In this document: positions 26,700 to 36,418 of the stretch, one piece after another
Layout of the letters: each line of letters opens with the position of its first letter
Position numbering within the stretch: the first letter of the stretch is position 1
Assembly (NCBI RefSeq): GCF_014203955.1
Contig: NZ_JACHKA010000001.1
Coordinates: 310,001-374,000 of the forward strand
DNA length: 64,000 nucleotides
Direction of reading: 5' to 3'
From: Sphingobium lignivorans
GTDB taxonomy: Bacteria; Pseudomonadota; Alphaproteobacteria; Sphingomonadales; Sphingomonadaceae
Program-made: the position numbers and the translations under genes
The notes under the pieces: model-generated
Databases searched by the model: none
What the model was told of the DNA's origin: nothing
Seen by the model: the letters and a program-made list of their open reading frames with translations, nothing else

Positions 26700-27665
26700 A
26701 TGACGGACGGCGCGGGAACGGTTGCGGGCGGTTTGCCCCGCATCGTGCATCTCGACAGGATGACGATGGGCGGCTTCGAGATTCCGCGCCCGGACTTCCC
26801 CCATGAGTGGATCGCCCATGAGTTCAGCGAGCCGGACGAGGTCGTCCAGCGCCTGCAGGGCGCGCAGGTCGCGGTCATCAACAAGGTCCGCATGGACGCG
26901 GCCACGCTCGCGCAACTGCCGGACCTGAAACTGATCGCCGTCACGGCGACGGGCACCGACGTGGTCGACAGCACAGCCGCGCAGGCGCAGGGCATCGCAG
27001 TGCGCAATGTCGTCGGCTATGCCGGCACTTCGGTGGCCGAGCATGTCATCATGCTCATCTTCGCCCTGACGCGCGGGCTCGTGCCGTTCCGCGATTCGGT
27101 GATCGACGGGCGCTGGGAGAGCGGCAAGGCCTTTTGCGTGTTCGCAGCGCCCGTGCGGGATCTGGCGGGGCAGCGGCTCGGCCTGTTCGGCAGCGGCGCC
27201 ATCGCGCAGGCCGTCGCCGAACGCGCGCGAGCACTCGGCATGGAGGTCGTCTTCGCCGGACGCCAAGGGCAGGCCCCGGCGGAGGGCAGGCTGGCTTTCG
27301 AGGAGGTGCTGGCGACCAGCGACATCATCAGCCTGCATTGCCCGCTGACCGACGAGACCCGGCACATGCTGAACGCGGACAGCCTCGCCACGATGAAGCA
27401 GGGCGCGCTCATCATCAACACCGCGCGCGGCGCGCTCATCGATCTCGATGCGCTGGAAGCTGCGCTGGAGGCGGGGCGGATCGGCGGCGCGGGCATCGAT
27501 GTCGCGCCGGTCGAGCCGCCGCCGCCGGGCAGCCCGATCCTGCGCCTCGCGCGCCGCAGCGACGTGATCGTCACGCCGCATGCCGCTTGGCTCAGCACCC
27601 AGGCCGTGCAGGACCTCGCCCGGCGCACCGGCGAGAACATCGCGACGTTCCTCGCCGGCCGATGA
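26700..27665 (+). CDS. NAD(P)-dependent D-2-hydroxyacid dehydrogenase (hydroxypyruvate/glyoxylate reductase type)
   Basis: A 321-residue protein. The NAD(P)-binding loop 'LGLFGSGAIAQAVAE' is near residue 160. Catalytic Arg in 'NTARGALID', Glu in 'GIDVAPVEPPP' and His in 'TPHAAWLS' are all present. It should interconvert hydroxypyruvate and glycerate, or glyoxylate and glycolate. Its TGA overlaps the ATG of the glycerate kinase gene (ATGA), so the two are coupled. This supports a hydroxypyruvate-to-glycerate-to-2-phosphoglycerate route. Confidence 0.9.
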   Translation: MTDGAGTVAGGLPRIVHLDRMTMGGFEIPRPDFPHEWIAHEFSEPDEVVQRLQGAQVAVINKVRMDAATLAQLPDLKLIAVTATGTDVVDSTAAQAQGIAVRNVVGYAGTSVAEHVIMLIFALTRGLVPFRDSVIDGRWESGKAFCVFAAPVRDLAGQRLGLFGSGAIAQAVAERARALGMEVVFAGRQGQAPAEGRLAFEEVLATSDIISLHCPLTDETRHMLNADSLATMKQGALIINTARGALIDLDALEAALEAGRIGGAGIDVAPVEPPPPGSPILRLARRSDVIVTPHAAWLSTQAVQDLARRTGENIATFLAGR

Positions 27666-28894
27666 ACGGCCCCATGCACAAGCGGGCGCTGCTGGAAGGC
27701 GCCTATGATGCGGCCGTCGCGGCCTGCAAGCGTCCGGAGACGATCATCGCCGCGCTGCCGCCCAAACCAGCCGGGCGCGTCATCGTGATCGCCGCCGGGA
27801 AGGGCGCAGTGCCCATGGCACAGGCGATCGAGGCGCACTGGCCGGACGCGACCGGCATTGCCGTCACGCGCACCGGCTATGGCGGCCCGCTCCGGCGGAT
27901 CGAACTGGTCGAGGCAAGCCATCCGGTGCCCGACGCCGCCGGGCAGGCGGCCGCGGCCCGATGCCTGGCGCTGGCGGAAAGCGCCGGGGAGGGCGATCTG
28001 GTGCTCGTGCTGCTCTCAGGCGGCGCCTCCGCCCTGCTCGCCGCGCCCGCGCCGCCGCTCGACCTTGCGGCGAAGCAGGCCGTGACGCGCGCGCTGGTCC
28101 GCTCCGGCGCATCGATCGGCGAGATCAATCTGGTGCGGCGGCATCTCTCGCGCATCAAGGGCGGGCGCCTCGCCGCCGCCGCTTTCCCGGCGGACGTGCT
28201 CACGCTCGCCGTCTCGGACGTGGTGGGCGACATTCCCGAGGATATCGGCTCCGGCCCGACCGTGGGCGACGCCGGCACGACCGCCGACGCGCAGGCGGTG
28301 CTCGCGCGCTACGGCATTGCCGATCCGGGCGGCTGGAGCGAATCGGTGAAGCCGGGCGACCCGCGCCTCGCGCGCAGCCGGTTCGCGGTGGTCGTCCGCC
28401 CGGATGACGCGCTCGCCGCCGCCGCGGATTTCCTGCGCGCGCATGGCTACACGCCCGAAATCATCGAGAAGGAAGCGACCGGGGATGCACGCCTCGTCGC
28501 GCGGCGCCACGCGCGGATCGCCGTCGATTCCTGCAGCCGGGGGCAGCGCACGGCCCTCATCTCCGGCGGCGAGCTGACGGTGACGGTCACCGGATCGGGC
28601 TGCGGCGGGCCCAATCAGGAATATGCGCTGGCGCTGGCCGTCGCGATCAAGGGTCTGGCGGGTGTCGCCGCGCTCGCGGCCGATACCGACGGCGTCGACG
28701 GCAATCGCGATGTCGCGGGCGCCTATGTCGATGGCGAGACGCTGGACGATCTGGAGGAAGCCGACATCGACGTGGCCACCGTCCAGGCGAACAATGATGC
28801 GGGGAGCGCGCTGGGCGAGATCGGGGCGCTGTTCGTGCCGGGGCCCACGCTCACCAACGTCAATGACCTGCGCATGATCCTGGTCGATCCCTGA
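27662..28894 (+). CDS. Glycerate 2-kinase (DUF4147/MOFRL family)
   Basis: A 410-residue protein of the GckA/TtuD type. An N-terminal DUF4147 domain has 'VIVIAAGKGAVPMAQAIE' and 'VLLSGGASALLAAP' with 'INLVRRHLSRIKGGRLA' as the family's core block. A C-terminal MOFRL domain ends with 'NDLRMILVD'. It phosphorylates glycerate to 2-phosphoglycerate, feeding lower glycolysis. It overlaps the dehydrogenase gene by four bases and ends one base before the hydrolase gene. Confidence 0.93.
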   Translation: MNGPMHKRALLEGAYDAAVAACKRPETIIAALPPKPAGRVIVIAAGKGAVPMAQAIEAHWPDATGIAVTRTGYGGPLRRIELVEASHPVPDAAGQAAAARCLALAESAGEGDLVLVLLSGGASALLAAPAPPLDLAAKQAVTRALVRSGASIGEINLVRRHLSRIKGGRLAAAAFPADVLTLAVSDVVGDIPEDIGSGPTVGDAGTTADAQAVLARYGIADPGGWSESVKPGDPRLARSRFAVVVRPDDALAAAADFLRAHGYTPEIIEKEATGDARLVARRHARIAVDSCSRGQRTALISGGELTVTVTGSGCGGPNQEYALALAVAIKGLAGVAALAADTDGVDGNRDVAGAYVDGETLDDLEEADIDVATVQANNDAGSALGEIGALFVPGPTLTNVNDLRMILVDP

Positions 28895-28895
28895 G

Positions 28896-29783
28896 ATGAC
28901 GCCCGAGCGCCTGGTCGTCGCCACGGAGCTGCTCGACATCGCGCTCGATGCCTGGGGCGATCCGTCCGGCCCGCCGGTGCTGCTGCTGCACGGCTTCCCT
29001 TTCGATCCGCGCTCATTCGATGCGGCGGCGGCGCTGCTGGCGCAGGCCGGCATGCGCGTGCTGGTGCCCTGGCTGCGCGGCTTCGGGCCCACCCGCTTCC
29101 GCAGCGCGGAGACGATGCGCTCGGGCCAGCAGACCGCCATTGCCGACGATGCGCGCGCGCTGCTCGATGCGATGGGGATCGATCGCGCGCTGGTGGCGGG
29201 CTTCGACTGGGGCGGCCGGGCGGCCTGCATCATGGGCGCGCTGTGGCCCGAGCGCGTGCGCGGCGTGCTCGTCGTCGGCGGCTATCTGGTGCAGGACCTT
29301 TCCGATCCGACGCGCCCCGTGCCCGCCGCCACGGAGCACATGATCTGGCACCAGTATTTCCTCTCGTCCGAGCGGGGGCGGCGAGCGCTTGCCGAGGCGC
29401 CGCGCGACATCTGCCTGCACTTGCGGCGGCAATGGTCGCCGGGACTGGTGGACGAGGCGCTGTTCGATCGCACTGCGCCCGCCTTCGACAATCCCGACTT
29501 CGCGGCCGTGAGCTGGCACAGCTATGCCCATCGCATCGGCGCGGCGCCGGGCGATCCCCGCTATGCCGCGCTGGACGCCGCGCTGCTGCCGCCACCGCCC
29601 GTCCCGGTCCCCGCCATCGTCCTCACGCGCGGCGGCGGCATGATGGGGGGCATGCGCGCCGCCGGCCAGTTCCCCGGGCTGGTGCGCGAATGGCCGGTCG
29701 AAGGCACGGGCCATGATCCCGCCGCCGAAAAGCCGCAGGCCTTCGCTGAAGCGCTGCTGGCCCTCGCTCGCGCCGCACCCTGA
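28896..29783 (+). CDS. Alpha/beta hydrolase with Asp nucleophile (epoxide hydrolase/dehalogenase-like)
   Basis: A 295-residue alpha/beta-hydrolase. Oxyanion strand 'VLLLHGFPFDP' (HGxP) is near residue 30. The nucleophile elbow is 'VAGFDWGGRAA', with Asp in place of the Ser of esterases, matching epoxide hydrolase and haloalkane dehalogenase branches. The catalytic His is in 'GTGHDPAAEKP'. The reaction is not decided by sequence. Its start is one base after the glycerate kinase stop, so it belongs to that operon, which suggests a substrate with an epoxide, halide or ester releasing a three-carbon acid. Confidence 0.88.
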   Translation: MTPERLVVATELLDIALDAWGDPSGPPVLLLHGFPFDPRSFDAAAALLAQAGMRVLVPWLRGFGPTRFRSAETMRSGQQTAIADDARALLDAMGIDRALVAGFDWGGRAACIMGALWPERVRGVLVVGGYLVQDLSDPTRPVPAATEHMIWHQYFLSSERGRRALAEAPRDICLHLRRQWSPGLVDEALFDRTAPAFDNPDFAAVSWHSYAHRIGAAPGDPRYAALDAALLPPPPVPVPAIVLTRGGGMMGGMRAAGQFPGLVREWPVEGTGHDPAAEKPQAFAEALLALARAAP

Positions 29784-29960
29784 GCGCCACGGCGGGCCGG
29801 CGCGACATCGCGCGCCCGCCTGACAGATGGCGATCGCCCACGAACACCGGAAAAGGGCGCTCCCGAGCCGGGAATCACGCGTCTGACCGAGCAATTACCG
29901 GACAGATCAGGACACATAAACACTATCGGCTTCCTGCTGCATCGAGGCCGAGGCAGCCGG

Positions 29961-29988
29961 TTGACAGGCCTCGCGGCGGCCTTATGAA
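29961..29988 (+). promoter_or_regulatory. Putative promoter of the TonB-dependent receptor gene
   Basis: TTGACA at 29961-29966 and TATGAA at 29983-29988 with a 16-base spacer, 32 bases upstream of the receptor start at 30021. The following bases (to about 30010) are strikingly AT-rich for the window. Assignment is by eye. Confidence 0.4.
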
Positions 29989-30020
29989 TGATATGGTATA
30001 TTATAACAATCGGGGGCATC

Positions 30021-32444
30021 ATGATCTATCGAGGGACGGCGGTGATCGCCGCGGGGCTCTTTTCGTTTTCGGCGGCATGGGCGCAGGACGTCCCTGCGGA
30101 GCAGGAGGCAGGGGCGCCGGCGGCGCGCGATTCGCGCTCGCAGGAGGCCATCGTGGTCACCGGTTCGCTGATCCGCGGCTTGCCGCGCGAATATATCGCC
30201 AGCCCCGTGTTCACATATGACAAGACGGATGTCGTGCGCTCCGGCGCCAATTCGATGTCCGAATATATCCTCACCATCCCCCAGAACTTCGCTTCGGACC
30301 TCAGCGATTTCGGCACGGCGGCGACCAGCATCGGCACGTCGCTCAGCACCGCCACGTCCTACAACCAATATGATGCCTTCGCCGCCTTCGCGCTGCGCGG
30401 CCTGGCCTCCGACGCGACGCTGACGCTCGTCAACGGGCGACGCATGGCGTCCGTGGGCATGGTCGAGGCCTCCACCGTGTCGGTCATCCCTTCCGCGCTC
30501 ATCGAGCGCATCGACATCATTTCGGACGGCGCCTCGGCAACATACGGCGCGGACGCGGTCGCCGGCGTCGTCAACATCGTCACCCGCAAGGCCGTCGACG
30601 GCGTGGAGCTGCGCGCGCGCGGCGGCGTCATGACCGAGACCGGCGCCACGAGCTGGGACGGCAGCATCCTCGCCGGCCACAGCTGGGGAAGCGGCAGCGT
30701 TTACGGCATTGCGAGCTATCAGCGCCGTGACGAGTTCGTCACCGATCCGGTCATCTCCGGCACCACGCCGCTCCAGATCAGCCAGCTGCCGCAGGAGGAC
30801 CTGAGCGGCTTCTATGCCGGGGTGCGCCAGGAGGTGGGCGACGTCACGCTCTCGGTCGACGGATCGCGCTTCCAGCGGGACCGCCGTGCGCGGCTCGATT
30901 ATCCGAACACGCCCAACAGCAACCGGGACTATCAGAGCCGCACGACCGGCTGGTCGATCAACGGCAACATGCACTGGGATGGCGGTGGCGAGACCGCCAT
31001 CGACGTGAATCTCGACTATGGCGAGACCGATTCGGGCAGTGCCCTCACTTATGGCAGCGGCCGCGTCGTCCGTTACAATCACCAGAACACGCTGCTCGTC
31101 GCCGAGGTCACTGGCCAGACGGCGCTGGCCTCGCTCCCGGCCGGCCCCCTGATCGTCGCGGGCGGCGCCCAGTATCGCGACGAGACGCTCGAAACGGACG
31201 CCGCGATCTTCTTTCACAGGGCAGGCGGCAAGCGCACGGCCCGCTCCGTCTTCGGCGAAGTGAACGTCCCGTTCGTCAGCCCGGACATGGCCGTGCCGCT
31301 GGTGCGGAGCCTCACGCTTTCGGCGGCCCTGCGATACGAGGACGTGGAATTCGATTCCGCCCTTGCCCCCAAGATCGGCGTCCGCTGGCAGATCGACCGC
31401 TCGATCGCGCTGCGCGGCACCTACGCACGCTCGTTCCTGGTGCCGCGCTTCCGCGACACGATCGGCATCGCCGAGCAGGTCTCCTTCTGGAGCCAGCCTT
31501 ACCCCTATCTGCCGGCGGGAAGCCAGAACAGCGCCCTGCCGGCCGGCGATGCGCTCGCCATCTATCGCGCCGGCGCCAATCCCGGCCTGGAAACACAGAA
31601 GGCGGACACGTTCACCGCGGGCATCGACCTCACGCCCGCCTTCATTCCCGACCTCTCGATCAAGGCCGGCTATTACCGGATCAAGATCAACGGCCGCGTG
31701 GTCACGCCCTCGCAGACCGACGCCGCCACGCTGCCGGACCTGCAGGGGTTCAACATCCTCAACCCCAGCGCAGCACAGATCAGCGCCGTCGTGAACAACC
31801 CGACCACCTTCCGCTGGTTCTCCGCCAATGTGCCGTTCGTGAACGGCGGCCGCACGGTGACATGGAATGCGGCCAGCGAAATCCCGGCCGACCTGCTCTC
31901 GCAAGTGCAGGTGATCATCGACATCAGGCCGCAGAACTTCGCGGTCGAGTTCACGGACGGGCTGGACCTCGACTTTGCCTACAGCACGAGGCTGCTCGGC
32001 GGCACCGCGCAATTCCATCTCACCGGCCAGTATATCCTCAATCTCAACCTGCAGGCCGGCAGCGGCGCGCCCGTCTCCCGCCTGGACGGCTATGCCCAGG
32101 CATCCGATCTGCGCCTGAACGGCAGCCTGGTATGGGGGCGCGGCGGCGTCTCGCTGGGCACGGTCGTCAACTATGTCGACGGGTTCACCGACAACCGGCC
32201 GAACGTCACGCCCGAGAAGGTCGGCTCCTATACGACGGCATCCCTGTTCCTGGGCCTCGATCTCGACCGCCTCACGCGGGCGCCCGCGCTCTCCGACGCG
32301 GAAGTCCAGCTTGTCGCTGCGAACGTCTTCGACCAGCGGCCGCCGACCATCCGCAACGGCTATCTCGGCTATGATCCCTACAACAACCCGCCCAATCCAC
32401 GCACGATCAGCCTCGTCCTGGCCAAGCGCTTTGCCGGGCTGTGA
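30021..32444 (+). CDS. TonB-dependent receptor
   Basis: An 807-residue outer-membrane receptor. Signal peptide 'MIYRGTAVIAAGLFSFSAAWA' (1-21), TonB-box-like 'EAIVVTGSLI' near residue 44, a plug domain with 'TLTLVNGRRMASVG' and 'ERIDIISDGASATYGADAVAG', then a 22-strand-type barrel to the C-terminus. It imports large or scarce substrates with TonB energy. It follows the glycerate operon in the same direction but 237 bases away, with its own probable promoter. A substrate shared with that operon is inference. The start at 30021 is used because the signal peptide begins there. Confidence 0.95.
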   Translation: MIYRGTAVIAAGLFSFSAAWAQDVPAEQEAGAPAARDSRSQEAIVVTGSLIRGLPREYIASPVFTYDKTDVVRSGANSMSEYILTIPQNFASDLSDFGTAATSIGTSLSTATSYNQYDAFAAFALRGLASDATLTLVNGRRMASVGMVEASTVSVIPSALIERIDIISDGASATYGADAVAGVVNIVTRKAVDGVELRARGGVMTETGATSWDGSILAGHSWGSGSVYGIASYQRRDEFVTDPVISGTTPLQISQLPQEDLSGFYAGVRQEVGDVTLSVDGSRFQRDRRARLDYPNTPNSNRDYQSRTTGWSINGNMHWDGGGETAIDVNLDYGETDSGSALTYGSGRVVRYNHQNTLLVAEVTGQTALASLPAGPLIVAGGAQYRDETLETDAAIFFHRAGGKRTARSVFGEVNVPFVSPDMAVPLVRSLTLSAALRYEDVEFDSALAPKIGVRWQIDRSIALRGTYARSFLVPRFRDTIGIAEQVSFWSQPYPYLPAGSQNSALPAGDALAIYRAGANPGLETQKADTFTAGIDLTPAFIPDLSIKAGYYRIKINGRVVTPSQTDAATLPDLQGFNILNPSAAQISAVVNNPTTFRWFSANVPFVNGGRTVTWNAASEIPADLLSQVQVIIDIRPQNFAVEFTDGLDLDFAYSTRLLGGTAQFHLTGQYILNLNLQAGSGAPVSRLDGYAQASDLRLNGSLVWGRGGVSLGTVVNYVDGFTDNRPNVTPEKVGSYTTASLFLGLDLDRLTRAPALSDAEVQLVAANVFDQRPPTIRNGYLGYDPYNNPPNPRTISLVLAKRFAGL

Positions 32445-32478
32445 GGGCCGCCTTGCCGGGGCCACCGCCGGGGGCCTC

Positions 32479-34044
<1,566 letters not shown>

Positions 34045-34566
34045 ATGATGTTGGCTATTTTTCTGGCGGCCCAAGCCGTTGCGACTGAGCATTGCGAAAA
34101 GAGGCCTCTTGGCTGGGGCTGCCAATCACAATGGGTGGCCGAACTCCCACATGATGAGCAGAGGGTAGTCCTTCAATTACTTCATGGCGGGCTCAAGATC
34201 GAATTTCGCACCGTAGCAGAAAACGCAAAATCTAAGGCAGATTTCTGCTGGGCGACTGCGATTGCTGGATATGGCGAAGCGATGCTTATGATGGGTGCGA
34301 CAAAAAATCCCGATGTGCGACGGTATCTGTCGTACAACTCTGAGGTGTTTCGTAGAGCCGCTAATCGCTCGATTTCTCTCAGTGAAGCTAACACATTAAT
34401 CGCAGCGCAGCCTAATCCTTTCGAAATGAGCCCGGTTACTCCTAGCATTGCTGAGGAGATCGGCAACAAATATAAACATCAATACAAAGCGGCAGAAGAC
34501 GCGTTAATTGCGTTCTCCAAGGTAGCCGCTTCCCGAACGCCAGAATGCCAATCCATTATTGAGTAG
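34045..34566 (+). CDS. Orphan exported protein, AT-rich, unknown
   Basis: A 173-residue protein with a short signal-like N-terminus ('MMLAIFLAAQAVA', 1-13) and a mature chain with four Cys, helical by composition ('AEDALIAFSKVAA'). I recognise no family. Codon use is markedly AT-richer than its neighbours (many AAA, TTA, AAT), unlike nearly all the window. The ATG at 34045 follows AGGGGAAAACCAGG; an earlier ATG at 33967 would add 26 non-hydrophobic residues. It has no operon partner. Probably a recently acquired gene. Confidence 0.55.
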   Translation: MMLAIFLAAQAVATEHCEKRPLGWGCQSQWVAELPHDEQRVVLQLLHGGLKIEFRTVAENAKSKADFCWATAIAGYGEAMLMMGATKNPDVRRYLSYNSEVFRRAANRSISLSEANTLIAAQPNPFEMSPVTPSIAEEIGNKYKHQYKAAEDALIAFSKVAASRTPECQSIIE

Positions 34567-34974
34567 CTGCGCGGTGGCGGCTTCCCGTTCCTCTTGGCCG
34601 GCGAGCCGCCATTCGCCTACCGGCCAGGGTTGCTCGTTCCGGGGGCGATTACCGTGGAACGCGGACGTCCGCTTAACCGCAACCGGCCGGTCACCGGCAC
34701 GATCGCTAATGACGGGTTTGTCCCTTTTCTACCGGAAACCGCCAGTCGACATCCCACAACCTTTCCGACATCCGATGACCCAAAAGGCCCAATAAAAGCG
34801 GCCCCCTCATCCACCTCCCGGTTTGTCCCCACTCCCTCTCTCCCCATCCCCAATTTTCCGGCTGGACCGGCCGTGCGGCCGCGCTAATGTTTGCTGGCCG
34901 AGGAGCGCATCAATGCCCCGGTCAACGCGCTGGCCCCATGCTGCCCGGGGGCTGGCTCTCATGGGGAGAGGTTC
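34567..34974. other. Intergenic region, no gene recognised
   Basis: About 400 bases after the orphan gene. A frame read across it ('MAGEPPFAYRPGLLVPG' and onward) has no domain and no ribosome binding site, and the composition is mixed. It closes the AT-richer patch and leads into the strong site before the four-helix protein at 34975. I see no RNA or repeat in it. Confidence 0.5.
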
Positions 34975-35382
34975 GTGGCAGAATTCGACATGATTGACGC
35001 GACGGCCTGGGCGGCGATGCTGCTCGGTGCCTTTACACTCGCCGCCGCCATCGGCGCGCTGCGCAAGCCGGGGCTGTGGCAGGCCATGGTCAGGGAAATC
35101 GAGCAATCGCCGGCGCTGCAATTGCTCTGCGGGCTGGTCGAGCTGATGCTCGGCGCCGCCATCTATCTCGCCAATCCCTGGATCCCGGCGGATATCCTCA
35201 CCTGCATCATGAAGACGCTGGGCGGCATCATGATCGTCGAGGCGCTGGTGGTGCTCGCTTTTTCGGACCTCTATTTCCATTTCTGGTTGCGCAACCTGGC
35301 GCACATGCAGCGGACATGGGTGATCCTCACGCTCGTCTTCGGCCTCGCGCTCACCGTGGCGGGACTGGCGCGCCTGGCATAG
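34975..35382 (+). CDS. Small four-helix membrane protein, paralogue of the riboswitch-controlled protein
   Basis: A 135-residue protein with four hydrophobic segments. The helix-loop pattern 'LWQAMVREIEQSPALQLLCGLVELMLGAAIYL' (shown here in part only) aligns with the protein at 11361-11780, including the W-QA-V spacing and the closing 'LALTVAGLARLA'. The GTG at 34975 is preferred because GGGGAGAGG lies just before it; the ATG five codons on is the alternative. There is no riboswitch here, so the copy is presumably regulated otherwise. Function unknown. Confidence 0.78.
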   Translation: MAEFDMIDATAWAAMLLGAFTLAAAIGALRKPGLWQAMVREIEQSPALQLLCGLVELMLGAAIYLANPWIPADILTCIMKTLGGIMIVEALVVLAFSDLYFHFWLRNLAHMQRTWVILTLVFGLALTVAGLARLA

Positions 35383-35439
35383 CCCCAGGGGACGGGGCGG
35401 CAGGGTCGACCGGCCGCCACGCGCGCACCGCGCGGCCGG

Positions 35440-36336
35440 TCAGGCGGGGCTGTCCTCGAAGTGCCAGTGGCGGATGAAGGCCGAGGGCTTGTCCTCGAAC
35501 AGATCCTCGCCCACACGCCGCGCCTTGCGCATGAGGCGCGCGATGCGCTTGCGGGCCAGCGCGGAGAGCAGGGCGGCGGCGGCCGGGTCCGGCAGGGCGT
35601 GCGCCTGCGCGCCGATCCGGTCCAGCAGCATGTCGAGATCATGGCGCTCGCCGAGCAGATCACCCAGACGGTCAGCCGGCGCGATCCGGTCGCCGGCATG
35701 ATCGGGCGCGAGGCTGCGCAGCAGGCGCATGTGCTGCCAGTGATATTTCACCTGCTTGCGCCACTCGTGGCTGGCGGCCGATTCGGCAGGCGAGCCGTCG
35801 AGCGCGGCCAGCGTCGCCATGGCGCGCCGCGCCTTGCGATAGGTCTGGCGCAGGCCGGGCAGCAGGGCCGCCTTCCCATGATCCGTGAGCGACCAGCTTT
35901 CCGCCCGGACGCGGGCCGCGAGCAAGGGAGCCGCGCAGCCATCGAGCAGCGCCGCCGTCCGGCCGGCCGTGCGTGCGGCCTCGCCGGTCAGCGCTGTGCG
36001 CAGGGCGGCCAGCGCGGCGGGGGATATGTCGTCCCCGGCGTCGCGCGCCAGCAGCTCGATCGTCTCGCCCAGAACGCGCCTGTCGCGCGTGCCCGAAAGC
36101 GCCGCGCCGATATCGCGAAAGGCGGCATTCTCGGTGCGCCAGGCCGGGAAAGCGGGCCGCACGAGCCGCAGCAGCCCGCGCATCGCCTTGCAGGCGCGGC
36201 GGACCTGATGGATCAGGTCCTCGTCCGGCGCCGCGCGCTCCCGGACCAGCGCCAGCGCGCCATCCAGCGTCTCGCACGCGATGCGGCGAAACCCGGCTTC
36301 CACGGTGTCATCCGATGGCCTGAAACGAAAGGGCAT
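35440..36336 (-). CDS. CHAD domain protein
   Basis: A 298-residue, all-helical, Arg/His-rich protein covering one CHAD domain. Conserved basic positions are seen in 'LIHQVRRACKAMRGLLRLVRP' (one helix) and the mirrored 'SHEWRKQVKYHWQHMRLLRS'. CHAD domains bind inorganic polyphosphate and target proteins to polyphosphate granules. No CYTH (triphosphatase) domain is fused or adjacent. It lies before polA on the same strand with about 80 bases between. A ppx-like gene is 19 kb away, a loose link. Confidence 0.9.
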   Translation of the reverse strand: MPFRFRPSDDTVEAGFRRIACETLDGALALVRERAAPDEDLIHQVRRACKAMRGLLRLVRPAFPAWRTENAAFRDIGAALSGTRDRRVLGETIELLARDAGDDISPAALAALRTALTGEAARTAGRTAALLDGCAAPLLAARVRAESWSLTDHGKAALLPGLRQTYRKARRAMATLAALDGSPAESAASHEWRKQVKYHWQHMRLLRSLAPDHAGDRIAPADRLGDLLGERHDLDMLLDRIGAQAHALPDPAAAALLSALARKRIARLMRKARRVGEDLFEDKPSAFIRHWHFEDSPA

Positions 36337-36418
36337 GCGACCCCGATCCTGACCTCACCCGCCAGCGAGGCTAGTTATTTACCTCCCGAGCGGCAATGGT
36401 CCTTTTTGGGGAGGCGCC

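Noticed and set aside
29982-32465. An 827-codon minus-strand frame
   Set aside because: Antisense to the TonB-dependent receptor, which has a signal peptide, plug and barrel.
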